Shown here piece by piece: positions 42,101 through 47,959 of a stretch of DNA of 64,000 nt. Under the pieces are notes generated by a model. The model did not search any database. It was not told where the DNA came from and saw only the letters and a list, made by a program, of their open reading frames with translations. Both the position numbers and the translations under genes were made by a program. The DNA comes from a bacterium. GTDB lineage: Bacteria > Armatimonadota > Fimbriimonadia > Fimbriimonadales > Fimbriimonadaceae. Location: the NCBI GenBank assembly GCA_027485645.1, contig JAIXQR010000007.1, positions 186,001 to 250,000 of the forward strand, in the 5' to 3' direction. The first letter of the stretch is position 1. Every line of letters starts with the position of its first letter.

Positions 42101-42796
42101 ATGCAAAACATTGGTTTCGTACGCGCCGCTTACACCGAAGAGCTTCGTGCTATTGAGCACGATTTGCTCGAAATGGGCGCACGTGCTGAACACATGGTCG
42201 AAATGGCCGTCGACAGCCTCACCCGGCTGGATAACGAATTGGCCATGGAGGTTTTGCGAAAAGACGACGAAATCGATGAGCAAGACTTAAGCATCGAATC
42301 GAGATGTTTGCGGTTCATGGCGCTCCAGCAGCCACTCGCGGGAGACTTTCGCATCATCGGTACGGCCCTCAAAGTCATCACCGATATCGAGCGCATTGGA
42401 GATCTCGCCGTGGATGTCGCGAAGATCGGCATGAAGATCGAAAAGGAGTTCGGCAGCGCCGACGTCGTGGATATTCCGCGCATGGGAGCCCTTGCTCGAG
42501 AAATGCTGAGACTATCGTTGCAGGCTTACTCGCAGCACGATACGGCCCTCATCGATCGCGTTAACCAACTTGAGGACGAAGTCGACGAGATGTACCGCGT
42601 CCTTCGCGGACAGATTTTTGAAAACATGAAGCTCAGCCAGGAGAACGTCATCACTGACGGCTGGCTGCTCATGGCGATTCACCACGTGGAGCGGATTGCC
42701 GACCACGCTCTCAACATTTCCGAGCGTGTGAAGTACATGGTTACCGGAACATTCCGCGACTCGGTTAACGCTCCCGAAGCCACCGGTTCTGCCTAA
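42101..42796 (+). CDS. phoU: Phosphate-signalling protein PhoU
   Basis: The 231-residue protein starts at ATG 42101; an upstream ATG at 42038 lies in the preceding gene. Two three-helix PhoU repeats are visible, each with an E/DxxxD metal-binding helix: LLEMGARAEHMVEMAVDSL and VITDIERIGDLAVDVAKIG in the first, DEMYRVLRGQIF and MAIHHVERIADHALNISERV in the second. PhoU damps the Pho regulon through the Pst transporter and PhoR. No pst or pho genes are present in this window. Confidence 0.94.
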   Translation: MQNIGFVRAAYTEELRAIEHDLLEMGARAEHMVEMAVDSLTRLDNELAMEVLRKDDEIDEQDLSIESRCLRFMALQQPLAGDFRIIGTALKVITDIERIGDLAVDVAKIGMKIEKEFGSADVVDIPRMGALAREMLRLSLQAYSQHDTALIDRVNQLEDEVDEMYRVLRGQIFENMKLSQENVITDGWLLMAIHHVERIADHALNISERVKYMVTGTFRDSVNAPEATGSA

Positions 42797-42828
42797 TTTG
42801 CACCATCTGGCCATTGCCCATCGTTTGA

Positions 42829-43317
42829 ATGGGTATGGATCTCGGATTAGTTCTGGCGGCGTTAGTCCCCGGCGTAGTCGCGCCTATCTTCCCGTCGATC
42901 GTGATCAAGAGTCCAGACGTCGTGGTGTTTGACGTTGGCCGTGCAAAACCATCCGCTCCATCAAGGGTGTCCGAGGTTCGCTTTCGGGTCTTAGATCTGG
43001 CCGGAAAGATGGTCGCCGACTCAGATCGCCGCGGATTGCCGGTCTACGTTTCCGCGTCGAGTTCCGACCCGATGCTCGCCCTCGTCACCGAAGACTTGGT
43101 GCCGGGACATCTTCGCTTTGTCTATCTCACCTCAGAGCATCGATTCCGAAATCACCTTGCCGTTGGCAGCGGTGCCCTGCATATGTGGGTGAGCGTTCGG
43201 CCCGCGAACGGGGTGGAGGTATATTCGAAGCTAGATGAAGGAGGAGTTGCGCGAACTTTGGCGCTACCGAGAGCTTCTCTTTACCATCGTCGAACGCGAT
43301 CTGCGGATTCGCTATAA
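42829..43317 (+). CDS. Hypothetical exported protein overlapping the polysaccharide permease gene
   Basis: The ORF has 162 codons from ATG 42829, with a hydrophobic start (LGLVLAALVPGVVAPIF) that could be a signal peptide. The middle shows beta-strand-like stretches (EVRFRVLDLAGKMVADSD, HLAVGSGALHMWVSVRP). Codon use is like the neighbours up to about base 43280. Its last 28 codons overlap the start of the ABC permease gene in another frame, which is long for this genome. The family is not recognised, and the ORF may be real but end earlier if the permease starts further downstream. Confidence 0.5.
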   Translation: MGMDLGLVLAALVPGVVAPIFPSIVIKSPDVVVFDVGRAKPSAPSRVSEVRFRVLDLAGKMVADSDRRGLPVYVSASSSDPMLALVTEDLVPGHLRFVYLTSEHRFRNHLAVGSGALHMWVSVRPANGVEVYSKLDEGGVARTLALPRASLYHRRTRSADSL

Positions 43318-44092
43318 GAACAGCGCGCTCGGTTTCCTTTGGTCCCTGATCATTCCCATCGTGACGACCGGGGTTTTGACCTTTGTTTACGGATACCTGG
43401 CAAACAACGGAGTCAGCAACTTCAGCGCTTACGTCATGGCGGCGTACTTGCCGTACCTGTTTTTCCAGCAGTCGATCCTAGATTCGGCCCAATCTGTCCT
43501 ATCGCAGGTTCCGCTGATTAAGAAAATCTACTTCCCGCGGGAGCTACTGCCGCTGGGAATCATCATCGCCAACTTTATCCACTTGCTCCTGGGTTGGCTG
43601 GTGTTCTTTGCGTTCCTGGGCTTCATCTACATTCGAAATCCGCAGGTCAATCCGTTTCAGTTCAGCACGATTCAGCTGCCGCTGTTAATGCTGATTTCGC
43701 TTTTCCTCTCCACCGGACTTGGCCTCATCGTCTCCGCGCTCAACACGTTTTATGAGGACGTGAAGTACCTGACCGGCGTGGCGATGTACCTGTTGTTCTT
43801 CCTGTCGCCGATCACGTACACGTCGGAGACGGTCGCCTACTCCGCGATCAACCAGCGGACGAACGGCGTTCTGTTCAGCCTATATCACCTAAATCCGATC
43901 GCCGCCCTTTCGACGGGCTACCGCCAAGCCCTCCTCGCACCGGTCAGCATCACGATCGGAAACACCACGCATCCGCCCATCGGGATGAAGCCGATGTACT
44001 TGTACATTGCGGCCGCCGTGTCGGTGGTTGTGCTGATTGGCGGCTACGCGTTGTTTAACCGCATGAAGTGGCGATTCGTGGAGCGGCCATGA
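43235..44092 (+). CDS. Polysaccharide ABC exporter permease (Wzm/TagG type)
   Basis: The 285-residue ABC-2 permease opens ELWRYRELLFTIVERDLRIRYKNSALGFLWSLIIPI, the standard amphipathic start of Wzm/TagG/RfbA proteins, and has six membrane segments. These permeases export lipid-linked O-antigen, teichoic acid or capsule across the inner membrane. The ATPase subunit follows with a four-base overlap (ATGA), and a GT2 glycosyltransferase lies just beyond on the other strand. Confidence 0.92.
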   Translation: MKEELRELWRYRELLFTIVERDLRIRYKNSALGFLWSLIIPIVTTGVLTFVYGYLANNGVSNFSAYVMAAYLPYLFFQQSILDSAQSVLSQVPLIKKIYFPRELLPLGIIIANFIHLLLGWLVFFAFLGFIYIRNPQVNPFQFSTIQLPLLMLISLFLSTGLGLIVSALNTFYEDVKYLTGVAMYLLFFLSPITYTSETVAYSAINQRTNGVLFSLYHLNPIAALSTGYRQALLAPVSITIGNTTHPPIGMKPMYLYIAAAVSVVVLIGGYALFNRMKWRFVERP

Positions 44093-44871
44093 CGGAAGCA
44101 ACGACAAATCGAACGCCAACGATTTCCGTCCGGAATCTGCGCAAAAAGTTCCGAGTCAGCAACGCCGCAATTGGCGGATTGAAAACCCTGCTCCTCTGGT
44201 GGAAAAAGCGATCCGTCCGAGAATTCGAGGTTCTAAAGGGGCTCGATTTCGATTGCTATCCTGGCGAGTGCGTATCGGTGATCGGCCGTAACGGTGCCGG
44301 CAAGAGCACCCTGCTGGCGATCCTCGCCCGGGTCTATCGGCAAACCTCCGGAGAAGTCAAAGTCAATGGTCGTATCGCTCCGCTGCTGGAACTCGGAGCG
44401 GGCTTCCACCCTGATCTCACCGGCATGGAGAACATCATCTTCAATGGCGTCGTGCTGGGCCTGAGCCGAAAGCAAATTCGCGAACGAATTCCGCAAATCA
44501 TCGAGTTCTCAGAACTCGGCGACAGCATCAATTCACCCGTGCGAAGCTACTCCAGCGGCATGCTCGCTCGGCTCGGATTTGCCGTTGCCATCCACGTGGA
44601 CGCCGATATCCTTCTCGTGGATGAGGTGCTAAGCGTCGGCGACTACGCCTTTGAGCAAAAGTGCTACGACCGCGTCGACCGGTTCCGAAAGGAAGGCGGC
44701 ACGATCCTCATGGTCTCTCACAATCTACAGGCGGTCGAGCGGTTCAGCGATCGCTGCGTGTGGCTGAAAGACGGCCAGATGGTGATGAGCGGCTTACCTG
44801 ACGAAGTTCTAGCGGCGTACCTCAGTGACCAAGCTTCGGCCCAAGCCGAGGAAACGTCGAAACCTGACTGA
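44089..44871 (+). CDS. Polysaccharide ABC exporter ATP-binding protein (Wzt/TagH type)
   Basis: The product is 260 residues from ATG 44089. Walker A is GRNGAGKST (66-74), GRIAPLLELGAGFHPDLTGMENI is typical of Wzt/TagH/KpsT, the signature region is SSGMLARLGFAVA, and Walker B is ILLVDEVLSVGD. There is no C-terminal carbohydrate-binding domain, so it is the short form. It pairs with the permease upstream. Its last 50 bases overlap the convergent glycosyltransferase gene. Confidence 0.93.
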   Translation: MTEATTNRTPTISVRNLRKKFRVSNAAIGGLKTLLLWWKKRSVREFEVLKGLDFDCYPGECVSVIGRNGAGKSTLLAILARVYRQTSGEVKVNGRIAPLLELGAGFHPDLTGMENIIFNGVVLGLSRKQIRERIPQIIEFSELGDSINSPVRSYSSGMLARLGFAVAIHVDADILLVDEVLSVGDYAFEQKCYDRVDRFRKEGGTILMVSHNLQAVERFSDRCVWLKDGQMVMSGLPDEVLAAYLSDQASAQAEETSKPD

Positions 44872-45742
44872 AAATTCGAAGCTGCTCGCGAAACCGCGCA
44901 ACCCTGCCTAACGTCGCTAAGGTCAAGAGACCCCAAATTAGCACGCGGTATATCGCCCCAAGACGATCGAGCACGAAGCAAATCGCGGAAGCGAGTTTGC
45001 CATGGTGAATCTCGAAATAGAGCTCTTTCCCTCGGTTGTAAAGGCCAACCGCTCGTGCCCGGTTCTTACTGCTGGATCCCAGTTCGTGAGTGAACTTCGC
45101 GTACGGCACGTACAGGATTTTTCCCTGGCCGGAAAGCCTTAGGCAAAGGTCAGTGTCCTCGCAGTACAAGAAGAATCGCTCGTCCCACTTGATATGAGAA
45201 TGGCGGGTCATTAGGCAGGCTCCCATCACCTGCGGTGTCTCAGTGGGTCCGTCCGTGCGTACTAGCTCGTGGGTGTTCCAGTACGGCGAGAACAGCTTCA
45301 CTTTCGGAAGGAGCTTCTCGAGCCAGAACTGCTCACAAAAGACCGCCCATAAGGTCAACCGGTTGGCCGTGCTGGTTTGAAGGGTGCCATCCATGTTCAG
45401 CAACATTCCACCGGCCGCCGAAACGGATGAGTCGTCAAAGACCTCCGCCAAGTCGGCAATCGCATGCGGAAAAGCGTAGGCATCGCTGTTGAGATAAAGG
45501 ATCAAAGAGCCGGTAGCCACGGCGGCGGCCTGGTTGTTTGCCGCCCCGAACCCTCGATTGGCGTGGTTCTTGATCAGGCGGACACTAGGGAAATCTGTTT
45601 CCACCATCTCCGGCGAACCATCCGCGGACGCATTGTCCACGACAATGACCTCAAATTCCGGCGAAATAGCTTCAAGACACCGTCGGAGTTTGTCCTTTGT
45701 GTTGTAGCTAACAATGGCTACGCTAACGGTCCGGGGTGGCAT
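44822..45742 (-). CDS. Family 2 glycosyltransferase (rhamnosyltransferase-like)
   Basis: The 306-residue enzyme has the GT2 GT-A start VSVAIVSYNTKDKLRRCLEAI, VVDNASADGSPEMV, NRGFGAANNQA and LNSDAY in place of the metal-binding NPD, then GACLMTRHSHIKWDERFFLYCEDTDLCLRL. Relatives add rhamnose or other sugars during O-antigen or cell-wall polysaccharide assembly. Two hydrophobic stretches near the C-terminus (ICFVLDRLGAIYRVLIWGLLTLATL) suggest membrane association. It is convergent with the Wzt gene and likely acts on the same glycan. Confidence 0.9.
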   Translation of the reverse strand: MPPRTVSVAIVSYNTKDKLRRCLEAISPEFEVIVVDNASADGSPEMVETDFPSVRLIKNHANRGFGAANNQAAAVATGSLILYLNSDAYAFPHAIADLAEVFDDSSVSAAGGMLLNMDGTLQTSTANRLTLWAVFCEQFWLEKLLPKVKLFSPYWNTHELVRTDGPTETPQVMGACLMTRHSHIKWDERFFLYCEDTDLCLRLSGQGKILYVPYAKFTHELGSSSKNRARAVGLYNRGKELYFEIHHGKLASAICFVLDRLGAIYRVLIWGLLTLATLGRVARFREQLRIFSQVSTFPRLGPKLGH

Positions 45743-45752
45743 CTGGACATGA

Positions 45753-45761
45753 TGCTACACT
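45753..45761 (+). promoter_or_regulatory. Candidate extended -10 promoter for greA
   Basis: TG-C-TACACT (45753-45761) matches an extended -10 element and lies ten bases before the greA ATG at 45771. The mRNA leader would therefore be only a few bases long, and no Shine-Dalgarno sequence is visible. It overlaps the start of the divergent glycosyltransferase gene region. The evidence is consensus only. Confidence 0.3.
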
Positions 45762-45770
45762 TATCGTCCT

Positions 45771-46247
45771 ATGTCCAAGGACATCCAGGTCACAAAAGAA
45801 GGATTCGACGCTCTAAAAGCGGAGCTTGAGGAACTGAAAGGCCCGGTCCGAAACAACATCGCGGAAGCCATTCGGGAAGCCAAAAGCCACGGGGACCTTC
45901 GGGAAAATGCTGCCTATCACGAGGCCAAGCTGAATCAGACTCGATTGGAGAAGCGAATCTCCGATCTTGAGCGAGCCGTTCAGTACGCCAAGGTTGTCGA
46001 ACGCCCAGCCGACGCCGGAAACGGCGCCTACATCGGTTCGACCGTCAAGCTGCTCGATCTCGAATTTGATGACGAGTTCGAAGTCACGCTGGTTGGAGCT
46101 TATGAAGCAGACCCAGACAAGAGCCAAATTTCGATTGACTCTCCGCTCGGGCTTGCGCTCAATGGAAAAGAAGAGGGCGAAGAGATCGACGTTGTAGCTC
46201 CTGCCGGAAAGCAGAAGTACAAGATTCTGAGCGTCACCGCGCCATAA
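45771..46247 (+). CDS. greA: Transcription elongation factor GreA
   Basis: The 158-residue protein has the N-terminal coiled coil with EIAEAIREAKSHGDLRENAAYHEAK-type sequence (NNIAEAIREAKSHGDLRENA), where the tip Asp and Glu stimulate RNA cleavage by backtracked RNA polymerase. It also has the C-terminal FKBP-like domain (GSTVKLLDLEFDDEFEVTLVG, SPLGLALNGKEEGEEIDV). A second Gre-like factor is encoded at 56415-56918. Confidence 0.95.
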   Translation: MSKDIQVTKEGFDALKAELEELKGPVRNNIAEAIREAKSHGDLRENAAYHEAKLNQTRLEKRISDLERAVQYAKVVERPADAGNGAYIGSTVKLLDLEFDDEFEVTLVGAYEADPDKSQISIDSPLGLALNGKEEGEEIDVVAPAGKQKYKILSVTAP

Positions 46248-46275
46248 GCTGCTTTAAGTTCCCAGGAACGCGATC

Positions 46276-46932
46276 GTGAAAATGCTCTACCGATGCTCGC
46301 AATGCTTGCTGAGCCTTCTTGCGCTTGGGCTCATTGGGTGCGCCGGCGCCCCGCAAAGTGTTGCGACCGGCGAATCCGCCGTGCCGCCAGAAGAGCAGGT
46401 TGTTCTCGCCCCGACATTTTCTGAGGGCGAACTGTTTCTCATTCACGAGGGTAACTCGCTTAAGCTCGGGACCTCGTATGATCAAGCGATCAAGGTCTTT
46501 GCTCCAGAAGCGAATTCCTTCGAATTCGCGGAGCTGCCGAAGCGATTCCAGCCGCCGTACCGGGGCCAGGGATGGGAGACGGCGCGAGAGTCTTTCGGCA
46601 CGATCATGTACCAGCAGCGCATCGCCGTCGCGATGTACCAAGTGGATCGAGCGACGAAAGCGCAACTCGAAGAACTGGTCAACCTGTACACCAATGCCTT
46701 TCCAAGCGTCACCCCGGTTAAGGTCGAAGGCAAAACCGTTCAGAACTGGTTCTGGAAGCAGAGCGGGCAAACCCTGATGATTTCGGCGACCCAAGCGAGC
46801 ACCGGGACCCTCCATGTCGCCGTTGCGCTTGGGCTGGATGACACGATGAAAGAGATCGGAGCCACCGAGACTGCGCTCGGCGATCAGGTCAAATCCGTCG
46901 ATTCGAGATTTGGTCGCGAAGTCCCAAAATAG
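46276..46932 (+). CDS. Hypothetical lipoprotein
   Basis: From GTG 46276 the product has 218 residues; ATG 46282 is two codons later and equally plausible. The signal peptide ends with LGLIGC and a lipidated Cys. The mature part (about 195 residues) has no recognised domain. It contains an alternating pattern with Trp and Tyr (SFGTIMYQQRIAVAMYQVDR, TLMISATQASTGTLHVAVALG), suggestive of a small alpha/beta domain. It stands 28 bases after greA and just before the structured RNA. Confidence 0.7.
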   Translation: MKMLYRCSQCLLSLLALGLIGCAGAPQSVATGESAVPPEEQVVLAPTFSEGELFLIHEGNSLKLGTSYDQAIKVFAPEANSFEFAELPKRFQPPYRGQGWETARESFGTIMYQQRIAVAMYQVDRATKAQLEELVNLYTNAFPSVTPVKVEGKTVQNWFWKQSGQTLMISATQASTGTLHVAVALGLDDTMKEIGATETALGDQVKSVDSRFGREVPK

Positions 46933-46964
46933 TTGACGCGATTTTGAAGAACCTCGCGTATATT
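46933..46964 (+). promoter_or_regulatory. Candidate promoter of the small structured RNA
   Basis: TTGACG (46933-46938) begins at the stop codon region of the lipoprotein gene, and TATATT is at 46959-46964. The 20-base spacing is longer than ideal; GTATAT one base earlier gives 19. Transcription would start near 46971. The evidence is consensus only. Confidence 0.4.
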
Positions 46965-47000
46965 TAACTATCCCAACTAAAGGAGGTGGTGCTAAACAAA

Positions 47001-47042
47001 ATGAGTTCAGATAATAGCCACCGAGAGGGTTGTGGGTTTTAA
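47001..47042 (+). CDS. 13-codon mini-ORF in the structured RNA
   Basis: The ORF reads MSSDNSHREGCGF and stops at TAA 47040-47042. The AAGGAGGTG upstream is one of the strongest ribosome-binding sequences in the window, but stands 12 bases from the ATG. GTG 46989 is in frame, but overlaps that sequence. Its 3' half forms one arm of the 11-bp stem, so translation would unfold that stem. Whether it is expressed is unknown. Confidence 0.35.
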   Translation: MSSDNSHREGCGF

Positions 47043-47103
47043 AGACTCGCAATAGTTAGGCGGGTTCTTCATGAATCCTTCCTTCTCGGTGTACAAAAAA
47101 ACT

Positions 47104-47128
47104 AGGGTCGCTTCGGCGGCCCTTTTTC
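47104..47128 (+). terminator. Rho-independent terminator of the small RNA, before kdsB
   Basis: An 8-bp stem (47104-47111 with 47116-47123, one G-U pair) carries a TTCG tetraloop and is followed by TTTTC. It lies 22 bases before the kdsB start codon, so it either ends the small RNA or acts as an attenuator for kdsB. Confidence 0.88.
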
Positions 47129-47149
47129 ATTTTTGGGTTAAGTAGTCAG

Positions 47150-47878
47150 GTGAAAACCGTCATCGTGATTCCGGCGCGAATGGGCAGCACCCGGTTCCCA
47201 GGCAAGCCATTAGTTCATTTGGCAGGAAAGCCGATGGTGGAATGGGTTCACCGAGCGGCCCTTGCGGCGGAGTGTGCCGATGAAGTGGTGATCGCAACCC
47301 CCGACCAAGAGATCCTTGACGCTGCAAAAACTTTCGGTGCGCCGGCCGTCCTAACCCGGCAAGACCATCCCAGCGGAACTGACCGCCTTGCCGAAGTTGC
47401 CGAATCAATTTCTGCCGACGTGTACGTTAACCTGCAAGGGGACGAACCGCTGATCGACTCCGCTACCATTCGAGCCTGTGCCAAAGCCCTCCAGGCTTCT
47501 TCAAGCGCCGATGCCTCCAGCGTGTACGCCGAATGCTCCGAGTTCGAACTCAATGAGCCCTCGGCTGTGAAAGTGGTGTTGCGGTCAGACGAAATGGCCC
47601 TGTACTTCAGCCGCTTCTCTTTGCCCTACCCCCGAAATCCACGCGAGCTTCCGGTTTGGAAGCACATTGGCATCTATGCCTACCGCCCCGAAACCTTGCG
47701 GAAATTTGTCGCCCTCGGCCCCAGCCCGCTAGAACTCACCGAGGGGCTCGAGCAACTCCGATTGCTGGAAAACGGACTGCAGATTCAGATGGTCAAAGGT
47801 GTGGCGTCGCCGATCTCGGTTGACACGCCCGAGCAAGCCGTAACCGCGAATGAGCTTCTTTTATTACGCGGCGCGTAA
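47150..47878 (+). CDS. kdsB: 3-deoxy-manno-octulosonate cytidylyltransferase
   Basis: The 242-residue enzyme makes CMP-Kdo for the LPS inner core. It starts at GTG 47150. The nucleotide-binding start VIVIPARMGSTRFPGKPLV, GTDRLAEVA, VNLQGDEPLID and YAYRPETLRKF are the CMP-Kdo synthetase signatures. Its presence implies Kdo-containing LPS and therefore an outer membrane. The terminator just upstream raises the possibility of attenuation control. Confidence 0.95.
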   Translation: MKTVIVIPARMGSTRFPGKPLVHLAGKPMVEWVHRAALAAECADEVVIATPDQEILDAAKTFGAPAVLTRQDHPSGTDRLAEVAESISADVYVNLQGDEPLIDSATIRACAKALQASSSADASSVYAECSEFELNEPSAVKVVLRSDEMALYFSRFSLPYPRNPRELPVWKHIGIYAYRPETLRKFVALGPSPLELTEGLEQLRLLENGLQIQMVKGVASPISVDTPEQAVTANELLLLRGA

Positions 47879-47892
47879 GAATCTCGAACGTT

Positions 47893-47901
47893 TGTTATAC
47901 T
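47893..47901 (+). promoter_or_regulatory. Candidate extended -10 promoter for rel
   Basis: TG-T-TATACT ends at 47901 and matches an extended -10 element. It is 59 bases before the rel ATG at 47960. No clear -35 box is seen, which is usual for extended -10 promoters. The evidence is consensus only. Confidence 0.4.
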
Positions 47902-47919
47902 GACCCCATTGTTCCGTGA

Positions 47920-47947
47920 CCGTTGAGGGCAGCGTCGCCTCCAACGG
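47920..47947 (+). other. Hairpin in the 5' leader of rel
   Basis: An 11-pair stem with one mismatch and one G-U (CCGTTG...CAACGG outermost) closes a six-base loop, ending 12 bases before the rel ATG. It may limit ribosome access; there is no visible Shine-Dalgarno sequence. Confidence 0.4.
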
Positions 47948-47959
47948 CCAACGACGCCC

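Larger units (their letters stand above)
46971..47128 (+). ncRNA. Structured small RNA with internal mini-ORF, class unknown
   Basis: This 158-base intergenic segment ends in an intrinsic terminator. It holds an 11-bp long-range stem (47019-47029 with 47081-47091, one G-U pair) that encloses a 6-bp hairpin (47045-47050 with 47060-47065). Near its 5' end is an almost perfect anti-SD match (AAGGAGGTG, 46980-46988). Additional complementarities TAACTAT/ATAGTTA (46965-46971 with 47052-47058) and GAAGAACC/GGTTCTTC (46946-46953 with 47063-47070) would give an alternative, crossing fold if transcription begins further upstream. It does not match tmRNA, RNase P, SRP, 6S or a riboswitch that I know. 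It could be a leader/attenuator of kdsB or a separate small mRNA. Confidence 0.5.

Noticed and set aside
47071..47145. Second mini-ORF starting ATG 47071 in the structured RNA region
   Set aside because: It runs through the terminator hairpin and lacks a ribosome-binding sequence.
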